DNA of 14,853 bases from Candidatus Aminicenantota bacterium (lineage in GTDB: Bacteria > Acidobacteriota > Aminicenantia > Aminicenantales > Aminicenantaceae): assembly GCA_016926925.1 (NCBI GenBank), contig JAFGNQ010000236.1, positions 1-14,853 of the forward strand, given 5' to 3'. Shown here in pieces: positions 7,200-14,263 of the stretch (within the stretch, counting starts at the first letter, position 1; every line of letters starts with the position of its first letter). The translations under genes and the position numbers were made by a program. Under the pieces are notes generated by a model that did no database searches, was not told the DNA's origin, and worked only from the letters and a program-made list of their open reading frames with translations.

Positions 7200-7265
7200 C
7201 GTCACAGTTCGTTTTCGTCGAAGACCCTCCCACCAACCACTATGCAACTCAAACGAACTGTGACG
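7200..7265 (+). repeat. Perfect 15-bp inverted repeat with 36-base loop
   Basis: CGTCACAGTTCGTTT (7200-7214) is exactly complementary to 7251-7265. It lies in the spacer between the DUF5916 and esterase genes, about 115 bases before the esterase start. The loop contains CCCTCC (7225-7230), complementary to the GGAGGG of the esterase ribosome-binding site (7367-7372). No T-run follows the stem, so it is not a standard intrinsic terminator. It may be a regulatory RNA hairpin, a protein-binding site, or a repeat unit. Confidence 0.55.
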
Positions 7266-7380
7266 AGCACTGGCTTGTTTTATACCGATATACGGTGCAT
7301 ACAAGGAGCTTGCGTGTTTATTTAAATTGTTGTTTTTTTAAGAGCGTTTTAGAGATAATAAACGAAGGAGGGAAACACGA

Positions 7381-9147
7381 ATGAATATTAGGAATTCGGG
7401 TAAGAGCGTCATTCTCACTGCGGTTTTGAGTCTCTGTCTTGCCTTTCTAGTGTCTTGTCAGAGGAGCGAAGATTTAGGGTCGAGTAAAATGCGATTCGGC
7501 ATTTCTTTCAATAAAGAGCAGAGTGAAACGGCCCTAGATGGGCGGATGCTGCTGCTGCTTTCGACGGACGACAGCCGGGAGCCTCGTTTTCAGATAAGCG
7601 ATGGTCCCGACACGCAGCTCGTGTTCGGTATCGATGTCGAGGGGTTGAAGCCGGGAGAACAAGCGATTATCGACGGCAGCGTGCTCGGCTATCCACTCAA
7701 TAACATGGCGGAGATTCCTTCCGGAGAGTACTGGGTACAGGGATTTCTGCACATCTACGAGACATTCCACCGTTCAGACGGACATACGGTCAAGCTCCCC
7801 ATGGACAGAGGCGAGGGACAGAGGTGGGACAGTGCTCCGGGAAACCTTTACAGCACGCCCCGAAAAGTGTCTGTCGATACGGCTGAGGACAAGTTGATCT
7901 CCATCTCTCTGGACAATACAATCCCGCCTATTCCGGATCCGCCGGAAACCAAGTACATCAAGCATGTCAAAATACAGAGCAAACTTCTTACGGAATTTTG
8001 GGGCCGGCCCATGTATTTGGGGGCACATATTCTTCTTCCGGATGGATTCGATGAGCACCCGGAGGCCCGTTATCCGCTGGCAGTCTTTCACGGCCATTTT
8101 CCGTATACATTCAGCGGTTTCCGTGAGACCCCTCTGGATCCGGACATGGAGCCTGAGTACAGCGATCGATTCAACTGGCAAGGTTATAACAAAACAGTTG
8201 AAGAATATGCTTACAAATTCTACCAGTGGTGGACCGCTCCCGATACGCCCCGTGTTCTGGTCATCGAAATCCAGCATGCCAATCCGTTCTACGACGATTC
8301 CTATGCGGTCAACTCGGCCAACCTCGGGCCCTACGGCGATGCCATTACCTATGAGCTGATTCCCTACATCGAAGAGAAATTTCGAGGCATCGGAGAGGGG
8401 TGGGCGAGGTTTCTCTACGGCGGATCGACCGGTGGATGGGAGGCTCTCGGGGTTCAGGTCATGTATCCCGACGAGTACAACGGATGCTATGCGGCCTGTC
8501 CCGATCCGATCGATTTTCGGGCCTACACCGTCGTCAACATCTATGAGGATAAAAACGCCTATTATCTCCCGAGTGCATTCAAGAAGACGCCGCGGCCGGG
8601 GAGCAGGAACTACCTGGGTCATGTGAGCTGCACGCTCGAAGACATGAACCACAGAGAGCTTGTCCTGGGAACGAACTCCAGGTCCGGCAGTCAGTGGGAT
8701 ATCTGGCAGGCCGTTTACAGCCCCGTCGGAGAAGATGGATATCCCAAACCGATCTGGGATAAACTGACCGGGGAGATCGAGCATGAGGTGGCCGAGTACT
8801 GGCGTCAGAACTACGATTTGAGCTACATCCTTCAGCGTGACTGGAAGACCCTGGGGCCGAAGCTCAAAGGAAAAATCCACATCTACTGCGGGGATATGGA
8901 CACTTACTACCTGAACAACGCCGTGTATCTGACCGAGGAGTTTCTCGAAAGCACGAAGGATCCCTATTACGGAGGAGAGGTCGACTACGGTGACAGGGCC
9001 GAACACTGCTGGAACGGCGACCACTCCTTGCCCAACGCTCTCTCACGGCTGCGTTACAATCAGATGTTCATAACCAAGTACGTTGACCGCTTGCTTAAAA
9101 ACCCGCCTCCCGGTGCCGACCTGACCTCCTGGCGCTATAAGAAATAA
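7381..9147 (+). CDS. Lipoprotein alpha/beta-hydrolase, putative esterase
   Basis: A 588-residue lipid-anchored hydrolase. The signal peptide ends in a lipobox LVSC with Cys26, so it is probably attached to the inner or outer membrane facing the periplasm or outside. Residues about 35-190 form an all-beta N-terminal domain I do not recognise. The hydrolase domain (about 195-588) resembles the esterase D/enterochelin esterase family: a GPYGDAITYELIPYIEEKFR segment, then the nucleophile elbow YGGSTGG with Ser349. The acid is probably in CGDMDTYY (Asp505 or Asp507) and the base in RAEHCWNGDH (His542 or His548); I cannot choose between these by eye. GAAGGAGGG (7364-7372) lies 8 bases from the ATG. 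It is followed by an inverted repeat and a convergent gene, so it is probably a single unit. The substrate (ester, acylated glycan or other) is unknown. Confidence 0.82.
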   Translation: MNIRNSGKSVILTAVLSLCLAFLVSCQRSEDLGSSKMRFGISFNKEQSETALDGRMLLLLSTDDSREPRFQISDGPDTQLVFGIDVEGLKPGEQAIIDGSVLGYPLNNMAEIPSGEYWVQGFLHIYETFHRSDGHTVKLPMDRGEGQRWDSAPGNLYSTPRKVSVDTAEDKLISISLDNTIPPIPDPPETKYIKHVKIQSKLLTEFWGRPMYLGAHILLPDGFDEHPEARYPLAVFHGHFPYTFSGFRETPLDPDMEPEYSDRFNWQGYNKTVEEYAYKFYQWWTAPDTPRVLVIEIQHANPFYDDSYAVNSANLGPYGDAITYELIPYIEEKFRGIGEGWARFLYGGSTGGWEALGVQVMYPDEYNGCYAACPDPIDFRAYTVVNIYEDKNAYYLPSAFKKTPRPGSRNYLGHVSCTLEDMNHRELVLGTNSRSGSQWDIWQAVYSPVGEDGYPKPIWDKLTGEIEHEVAEYWRQNYDLSYILQRDWKTLGPKLKGKIHIYCGDMDTYYLNNAVYLTEEFLESTKDPYYGGEVDYGDRAEHCWNGDHSLPNALSRLRYNQMFITKYVDRLLKNPPPGADLTSWRYKK

Positions 9148-9156
9148 GAAAGGGGA

Positions 9157-9195
9157 CAGGCAATTTTTTGATTCACCTTTGAGAAAAATTGCCTG
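9157..9195. terminator. Inverted repeat between convergent genes, probable bidirectional terminator
   Basis: CAGGCAATTTTT (9157-9168) pairs perfectly over 12 bp with 9184-9195 around a 15-base loop. It begins 10 bases after the esterase stop and lies downstream of the convergent DTW gene, where a two-way terminator is expected. The stem carries its own T-runs on both strands. The flanking GGGGA on the left is not matched on the right, so an originally longer palindrome may have decayed. Confidence 0.55.
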
Positions 9196-9232
9196 AAACC
9201 ATAAAAGGCGCGTATATACGGAACTTTTTGTG

Positions 9233-10009
9233 CTACTCTCCTGTATTCTTGTCATCGAAGCACACGCTCCGCCTTTGCCGCTTGCCGGGAGCCCACTTCT
9301 TCGGAGGGTGAGAAAGATCCCGGCTTCCGTACCTTGACAACGATAGATCGCTTTTGTAAGACGATTGGATCCGGTGCATTTTGTCGAGAGTATCCAGCAT
9401 GCGTCGGTTGTTTCCCCGGCAGTTTTCTATTCCCTTTTTCTGCATCTCTTCCAATAAAAGGCTGACCGATTCTATGGTGCAGAGACAGAAGTCATGCGGT
9501 TGTTTTTTAAAAAAACGGGAGGATTCTTTGGGGCGGAAATGGATTTGCGGCAGGACGCCGAGATTAGGGCTCTCTTTTAGCATTTTTTTTGCTAAGGGCC
9601 AAGAAGCATCGATAACGAAGACGAGCCTTTTTTTATCGGAAATCTTATAAAATAAAGAATCACGCTCTGATATATCTACGGAATTCTCACCAGGATACAG
9701 AACGAAGGAAACATGCCGGGAATCGGAAATCAAAGTGTCGACGCGTTCATCTTCTGAGAAATCCACACCCACTCGTATCTCCGAGTTATTCAAGAACAGA
9801 TGGGTCAACCGGCCAGTTCCCATACGGATCTTTTTGGCTTCTTTGGGATGCATGAGAATGACAAAGTGCGTCTCTGTGTCGAAGGGCTGAATTGTGGCAC
9901 ACAAACAGGTCTTCCTGGGCCGAAAGCAGCGACCGCAGACCTCGCGGAAACGATCGCTTTTATCTTGCCCTTTTTTTCTTGCGAGATAGGTCTTTAAATT
10001 CAAATTCAT
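9233..10009 (-). CDS. DTW-domain protein, probable tRNA-uridine aminocarboxypropyltransferase
   Basis: A cytoplasmic enzyme of 258 residues of the DTW family (E. coli TapT type). The family transfers the 3-amino-3-carboxypropyl group of S-adenosylmethionine to uridine in tRNA to form acp3U. Visible motifs in order: CGRC and CLC (Cys25, 28, 35 and 37, probably zinc-binding), LMHPKE (52-57), GTGRL (64-68), LYPGE (104-108), VIDASW (132-137, the DxxW/DTW signature with Ala-Ser instead of Thr), and LCTIES (176-181, the STxEA counterpart). The C-terminal 30 residues are strongly basic and end in an Asp/Asn/Lys-rich tail; they may contact RNA or be lineage-specific. The ATG has only a weak AAGAA upstream. 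The gene ends in TAG, is convergent with the esterase gene, and is divergent from the C69 peptidase gene. Which tRNA position it modifies cannot be told. Confidence 0.85.
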   Translation of the reverse strand: MNLNLKTYLARKKGQDKSDRFREVCGRCFRPRKTCLCATIQPFDTETHFVILMHPKEAKKIRMGTGRLTHLFLNNSEIRVGVDFSEDERVDTLISDSRHVSFVLYPGENSVDISERDSLFYKISDKKRLVFVIDASWPLAKKMLKESPNLGVLPQIHFRPKESSRFFKKQPHDFCLCTIESVSLLLEEMQKKGIENCRGNNRRMLDTLDKMHRIQSSYKSDLSLSRYGSRDLSHPPKKWAPGKRQRRSVCFDDKNTGE

Positions 10010-10060
10010 TTCTTAAACAATTCTACGTTTCAACCTCGATTTTATCAAATGGGGTGTGCG

Positions 10061-10089
10061 TTGACATCGATGGGAACTTTATTAATAAT
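10061..10089 (+). promoter_or_regulatory. Near-consensus sigma70 promoter for the C69 dipeptidase gene
   Basis: A perfect TTGACA (10061-10066), a 17-base spacer and AATAAT (10084-10089, 5 of 6) form one of the best promoters in the window. Transcription would start near 10096, leaving a leader of about 23 bases that holds AAGGAG. It sits in the 109-base spacer between divergent genes; I found no equally good promoter for the minus-strand DTW gene. Confidence 0.6.
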
Positions 10090-10118
10090 GAGAGATCATC
10101 AATACAAGGAGCGGTATT

Positions 10119-11744
10119 ATGAACATCTTTCGATTTCGCATAATTATTAGACGTTTTTCGTTGCTGGCCATATTTATCTTGATTGCCGGCTTAATGCAAA
10201 TATCGGCAGGACGTCTGGAACAAAAGTCGTCCGATTGGGAATTTCCCGAATCCTGCACGAGCATTATGGTCGGCCGGTTGGCATCTGTCGACGGCTCTGT
10301 GATGACGGCCCATGCATGTGACGGCAATTACCGCACTTGGGTGAATATCGTTCCCCATCAAAAACATGCCGCAGGAACGACGGCCAAGATTCATCACGGC
10401 TTCCTGCATACCGAAACACCCTGGGATATGAGGAATGTGACCGTTGCTGGAGAAATTCCTCAAGTCGAAGAGACATACGCCTACTTGAACACGGCCTATC
10501 CCTGTTTGAATGAAAAACAATTGGGAATCGGTGAGACCACCATCGGAGGAAGAAAAGAGCTCTACAACAGCGAGGGCCTTTTCCTGATCGAGAATCTTCA
10601 GAGTATCGTTCTGGAGCGATGCACGACTGCAAGAGAGGCCATCCGTCTCATCGGCCAATTGGTCAAGGAATACGGCTACTGTGACCACGGCGAGTGCCTC
10701 ACTTTTGCCGACCCGAAAGAAGTCTGGCACTTCGAGATTTTCGGCGCTGGTCCTTTAGAGATCGGGGCTGTTTGGGCGGCTGTCCGCATCCCAGACGACC
10801 ACGTCGGAGTCTCAGCCAATATTCCGCGGATAGGAGAGCTGGATCTCGACAACGCCGATTATTTCATGGCCTCGGACAATGTGTTTTCCGTAGCCGAAGA
10901 AATGGAATGGTGGGATCCTGCAAGCGCTGAACCCTTCAAGTTCTGGAAAGCCTACAGCGGGAGAACGCCTTTTTCGACAAGGGAATTCTTTGTCCTGAGC
11001 ACGATGGCCCCATCTCTCGGCTTGAATCCCGATGCCGAAGAGCTTCCTTTTTCCGTAAAGCCGGATAAGAAGGTTTCGGTCCGAGATGTCCTCGCCTACT
11101 ACAGGCAGACCTATGAAGGCACTGACCTTGACATGACCAAAAACTTACTGGTCAAGGACAGGCAAAATATGGTCAAGAGTCCCGTAGCTCATCCCTGGAT
11201 GACACGTGACATGATCAATCTGATAAACACCCTGAAGCCCGGGGTCATCGATCGGAAGCGTACGATTGCCATTGCGCCCTGTTCTTACTCGGAAGTGCTG
11301 CAGCTCCGGGATTGGCTGCCCGATCCCATAGGCGGGATTGCCTGGTTCTCCTTCGATAATCCAGGAGAGAGCCCGCGGATACCCATTTTTTCCGGAGTCA
11401 CCGAGCTTCCTCCTGATTTCGAGAGATGCGCCCAGCACAGGTTCCGGATGGATTCGGCCTGCTGGGCTTTCAGGCGAGCCAATCGGCTTTCAACTTGGAA
11501 ATGGGGTGAGGCCAGGCCCTACATAGAGAAAGCGGTCCAGGAATTCGAAGACAGGGCGTTCACGGATCTCCCCGATATCGAGAAAAAGGCCATGGAGATC
11601 TACAAAAGCGAAGGATCCGATTCCGATGCCGCCAAGCTGAGGCACTACCTGACCAGATACACGAACGATTTCGCCCGGGCCGCCGTCCAAAAGTATCTGG
11701 AACTTGGGGATCAATTTTGGACGATGTTCTCCCGCGGCTTCTAA
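10119..11744 (+). CDS. Secreted C69 family dipeptidase
   Basis: A 541-residue exported member of peptidase family C69 (PepD-type dipeptidase, Ntn-hydrolase fold). In this family, removal of a propeptide exposes an N-terminal Cys that acts as nucleophile and splits dipeptides. Residues about 1-30 form a signal peptide (basic start, then LLAIFILIAGLM). The predicted catalytic Cys is Cys46 in ESCTSIMVGRLASVDGS, the standard opening of the family, with the DGS turn at 58-60 and HACDGN following. Further conserved segments are the GIGETTIGGR region (about 138-147) and EGLFLIENL. The extra 45 residues ahead of the Cys are a secretion leader and propeptide, whereas cytoplasmic PepD enzymes start directly at the Cys. 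AAGGAG (10106-10111) lies 7 bases from the ATG. With the S9 peptidase, it suggests digestion of peptides outside the cytoplasm. Confidence 0.92.
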   Translation: MNIFRFRIIIRRFSLLAIFILIAGLMQISAGRLEQKSSDWEFPESCTSIMVGRLASVDGSVMTAHACDGNYRTWVNIVPHQKHAAGTTAKIHHGFLHTETPWDMRNVTVAGEIPQVEETYAYLNTAYPCLNEKQLGIGETTIGGRKELYNSEGLFLIENLQSIVLERCTTAREAIRLIGQLVKEYGYCDHGECLTFADPKEVWHFEIFGAGPLEIGAVWAAVRIPDDHVGVSANIPRIGELDLDNADYFMASDNVFSVAEEMEWWDPASAEPFKFWKAYSGRTPFSTREFFVLSTMAPSLGLNPDAEELPFSVKPDKKVSVRDVLAYYRQTYEGTDLDMTKNLLVKDRQNMVKSPVAHPWMTRDMINLINTLKPGVIDRKRTIAIAPCSYSEVLQLRDWLPDPIGGIAWFSFDNPGESPRIPIFSGVTELPPDFERCAQHRFRMDSACWAFRRANRLSTWKWGEARPYIEKAVQEFEDRAFTDLPDIEKKAMEIYKSEGSDSDAAKLRHYLTRYTNDFARAAVQKYLELGDQFWTMFSRGF

Positions 11745-11903
11745 CCTGAATCATTCATAAAAACCGCCGACAGCTTCAATCCAAAAAACTTCTGATCCTA
11801 TTGCCGCTGTTTTTGAATTTTTGGAATAAATCGAGATGAACCCTTGTCTAATGGATTGAAAAAGAAAATGAAAGAGATGAAAATGTTCATAAAGGAGAAA
11901 ACG

Positions 11904-12446
11904 ATGAAAAAAATACTGAAGACATCGGTCCTAGTGTCGACAGTGCTTATATTCACAGTCGGCAGCTTTGCCCAACCCTTTCAAAGGATGAGAAGAGAAA
12001 GACCGCCCATGCACAACATGCCCTCAAGGTTACTTTTTGCTCTTAAAGCTCATCAAGAGGAACTCAAGATTACGGGCGACCAGCTCGAGCAGATTGAAAA
12101 ATTAGTCTTTTCTTTCGAAGAAAAGATGATCGCAGCGCACAGTGAAATCGACCTTAATGAGTTGGAAATTCGGAAGTTGATGAAGGATAGAGAAAATATC
12201 GATTATGCGAAAATAAGGGCGACTCTCGGCAAGGTGTCAAATCAGAGGGACGACATGTTCGTCGCAAGGCTCAAGCACCAGGATGAAATCATATCCGTGC
12301 TGACTTCGGAGCAGGGAGAGGCCCTGAAATCCTTGATTCGAGACAGGCTCGATGAGAGAAGATCTTTTCTGAGAGAGAGGGGATTTCCGGGAGATAGAAG
12401 GTCTCCGAGATTCCCTCGATTTCCAGAGTCTGACGAAGAGAAATAA
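11904..12446 (+). CDS. Spy/CpxP-like periplasmic protein (LTxxQ family)
   Basis: A 180-residue periplasmic protein of the Spy/CpxP/zinc-resistance (LTxxQ) superfamily, whose members are ATP-independent chaperones or metal and stress sensors. I chose the ATG at 11904: AAAGGAG (11891-11897) is 6 bases away, and it gives a clean signal peptide cut near SFAQ (about residue 22). A longer in-frame start (TTG at 11844) would add 20 Lys-rich residues and has no ribosome site. After the signal, a Met/Arg/Pro-rich stretch (MRRERPPM, residues 29-36) precedes a helical body. The two family repeats are visible as ITGDQLEQIEKL and LTSEQGEALKSL, with a long charged helix between. The last 20 residues are Arg/Phe/Pro-rich. 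A similar MRRERxPM motif is in the next protein downstream. Partner and metal binding are unproven. Confidence 0.8.
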   Translation: MKKILKTSVLVSTVLIFTVGSFAQPFQRMRRERPPMHNMPSRLLFALKAHQEELKITGDQLEQIEKLVFSFEEKMIAAHSEIDLNELEIRKLMKDRENIDYAKIRATLGKVSNQRDDMFVARLKHQDEIISVLTSEQGEALKSLIRDRLDERRSFLRERGFPGDRRSPRFPRFPESDEEK

Positions 12447-12464
12447 AGAACATTTTCGGCTGTC

Positions 12465-12506
12465 GGGGTCAACCTTAACAGACAAAACCTGTCAAGGATT
12501 GACCCC
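12465..12506. repeat. REP-like imperfect palindrome
   Basis: GGGGTCAACCTTAACAG (12465-12481) pairs with CTGTCAAGGATTGACCCC (12489-12506). The only imperfections are one bulged base and one A-C mismatch, and the loop is 7 bases. It begins 18 bases after the Spy-like gene's stop. The GGGGTCAA...TTGACCCC ends recall dispersed REP-type palindromes in many bacteria. No T-run follows, so any terminator role would be factor-dependent. The remainder of the 12447-12742 spacer holds a perfect but isolated TATAAT at 12638 and the motif at 12691; I see no gene in it. Confidence 0.6.
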
Positions 12507-12690
12507 TTGACTGTTTCTCAGGAGCATTCCGATCTTTGGCTGGTCATAAGGTGCTAACTCGGCCTGCCCGGTAAGATCGGATGGTTAAGGGGATTAGCGC
12601 TTGTAGAGAAAATAATGCCGGCCTGCTGAATAAAAGGTATAATGGAAATGGGACTTTTTGAGTGAGTGCTAGCTCTGATAGTGGGTAAGT

Positions 12691-12722
12691 TATAAAGAAT
12701 ATCGACATTTTTTGTGAATGAT
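12691..12722 (+). repeat. Copy 2 of the promoter-proximal 32-base motif
   Basis: This matches 1681-1712 at 25 of 32 positions in the same orientation. It starts with TATAAA at the -10-like position and ends 8 bases before the Shine-Dalgarno of the downstream lipoprotein gene. No matching -35 is seen 16-18 bases upstream, so promoter activity of this copy is less certain than of copy 1. Confidence 0.4.
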
Positions 12723-12742
12723 TTAGAGTAAAGGAGGAAGCG

Positions 12743-13639
12743 ATGCATATGAGAGCAACGGATTGCGAAAACTTCGATTGGATGAAAAAATTGGTCTTGA
12801 GTGTTGTCGTTTTTATCCTGGTATTCTGGACAGTAGGTTGTGGAGAGGTAAAACTCGACAGCGGCTGGAAGGATAGGGAGATCGTCATCGACGGCTACAG
12901 CGATGATTGGCTGGACACCCTCTATTATTTTGAGAATGACAATGTCTCGATCGGCTTCTTCAACGATAGCGATTATCTTTATGCCTGTCTTCTCGTTGAG
13001 GACTTTATGATTCAGAGTCAGGTTATCAGACAGGGTTTTACCCTTTGGTTCGATTCTGCCGGAGGAAAGGAAAAGCGGTTCGGTATCAAATTCCCGCTCG
13101 GAATGCAGGCCATGAGGAGAGAACGGATGCCGATGGATCAAGAAAAAAGGCCAGAGTGGAAGGAAGGAGAGCGGCCGGACCCGCAACAGATGCGTGAAGC
13201 TTTCGAACAGGGATTGAAAGAACTGGAAATTGTCGGTCCGGGAAAGGACGAACTGCGCAGAATCTCCGTCGATGAGGCCAAAGGTCTTACCGTAAAAGTA
13301 AGAAATGAGACAGGACTGCTGGTTTATGAGCTCCGCATTCCTCTCAGATCTGCCGATCCCGACACTTTTGCCATAGGGACGTCGGCCGGAGCTTTGATCG
13401 GCGTGGGCATGGAAGTCCCCAAGATGGATATGAATAAGATGAAAGACATGATGGGCGGACGGGGAAGAATGCCCGGTGGTATGCCTCCTGAAGGAGGGAG
13501 ACCGGGAGGAATGACGCCCGGAGGAAGGCCGGGTGGCATGGGCGGTAGAGGCGGAACGGGAATGCGCGGCGGCATGCCAAACATACCGGACGGCCTGAAG
13601 ATCTGGGCTAAACTTCAGCTTTCTTCACCGTCGGAATAA
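12743..13639 (+). CDS. Lipoprotein with CBM9-like sandwich and Gly/Met-rich insertion
   Basis: A 298-residue exported protein of unknown function. AAAGGAGG (12730-12737) lies 5 bases from this ATG. The lipobox TVGC places the modified Cys at 33, with a rather long n-region; starting at Met14 would give a more typical signal but has no ribosome site. Residues about 47-105 (IVIDGYSDDW, then NVSIGFFNDSDYLYACLLVED) look like the first strands of a CBM9/DOMON-type beta sandwich. Strands TVKVRNETGLLVYELRIPL and LKIWAKLQLS resemble its later part. Two unusual segments interrupt the fold: a Met/Arg/Glu/Pro-rich one at about 121-155 (including MRRERMPM), and a Gly/Met/Arg/Pro repeat at about 228-280 with several PGGM units. 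Ligand and role cannot be stated. The nearest neighbour, the Spy-like protein, shares the MRRERxPM motif. Confidence 0.75.
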   Translation: MHMRATDCENFDWMKKLVLSVVVFILVFWTVGCGEVKLDSGWKDREIVIDGYSDDWLDTLYYFENDNVSIGFFNDSDYLYACLLVEDFMIQSQVIRQGFTLWFDSAGGKEKRFGIKFPLGMQAMRRERMPMDQEKRPEWKEGERPDPQQMREAFEQGLKELEIVGPGKDELRRISVDEAKGLTVKVRNETGLLVYELRIPLRSADPDTFAIGTSAGALIGVGMEVPKMDMNKMKDMMGGRGRMPGGMPPEGGRPGGMTPGGRPGGMGGRGGTGMRGGMPNIPDGLKIWAKLQLSSPSE

Positions 13640-13745
13640 CGGAGCAGAATGGTTTCAAAATGGGAACTGAGCAAAAAACACGCCCTCTGCCCCATGCGCT
13701 TTCGTTTTTTCAGGCAGTATGTGTACGAATAGCCAATCGGCTGCG

Positions 13746-14192
13746 TTATTCCATCTTTTCGAAAACGAAATGGCGCAGATGGTCGTTATCCACATAAAAA
13801 CCTGTAATATCGCCGCTTGTGTCCATCGTAAAGACGACCAAATCAAAAAGGTTTGATCTGCCCGAGAAAGATTTTCGATTTTCCGGGATGAGCGGAATGT
13901 CTTTTCCATGGAAGCTGGACAAGACAAGTTCTTTATCCCTTGAGTCGATAATGTAGCGAATGTCCAAAGCGTCATTATAATAAGTTCCTGCATAGGACTT
14001 CATCTGGTCAGCACTCAATTCCTCGAGCGCGACTTTCGGGGCGAAAACCCCCTGCCATTCGACGGTAAATGAAACTATGTTTTTATCCGGGCTTTTTTGG
14101 AACAAAATGGAGGCGCCGATATCCTCGAGGAAAAACTCTGTCTCCGATGCCGCGGAGAGATGAAATCTATCTTTTTCCGGTTTTGGATGCCG
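13746..14192 (-). pseudogene. 5'-truncated C-terminal remnant of a serine hydrolase (DUF3471-like)
   Basis: An open frame of 148 codons bounded upstream by TGA. Its only possible start is a TTG at 14105, well inside the conserved part. Reading from the stop, it has two lipocalin-like pieces of the kind found after the catalytic domain of class C beta-lactamase-type serine hydrolases. The first piece (PEKDRFHLSAASETEFFLE...) matches the end of one such unit. The second (ELSADQMKSYAGTYY ... GDITGFYVD) is a complete unit with the usual YAGxY opening and DxxGxxxGF ending. The catalytic SxxK domain is absent from the window; the gene on the upstream side is TerC-like. The family call rests on pattern recognition only. 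A short functional protein with an unusual start is less likely. Confidence 0.55.
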
Positions 14193-14263
14193 TCAAGGCC
14201 ATCCGCATTTTTTGATTTGGAAGACAAGAATTTTGCTTACTGTTGATGAAACAAAATCCGTAT

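Noticed and set aside
7774..9024. A 416-codon open frame on the minus strand
   Set aside because: It lies wholly opposite the esterase lipoprotein gene, has no recognisable motif or ribosome site, and is Arg/Val/Ile-biased as expected for the complement of a coding strand.
10191..10730. A 179-codon minus-strand frame and a smaller overlapping one
   Set aside because: Both are opposite the conserved N-terminal part of the C69 dipeptidase.
12554..13186. A 210-codon minus-strand frame overlapping the lipoprotein gene and the spacer before it, including a STSAN string reminiscent of YrdC/Sua5 proteins
   Set aside because: No other YrdC feature is present, and most of the frame is antisense to a well-supported gene with its own ribosome site.
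13324..13584. Minus-strand Pro-rich frames
   Set aside because: They are the complement of the Gly-rich repeat in the lipoprotein gene; Pro-rich shadows of Gly-rich coding DNA are expected.
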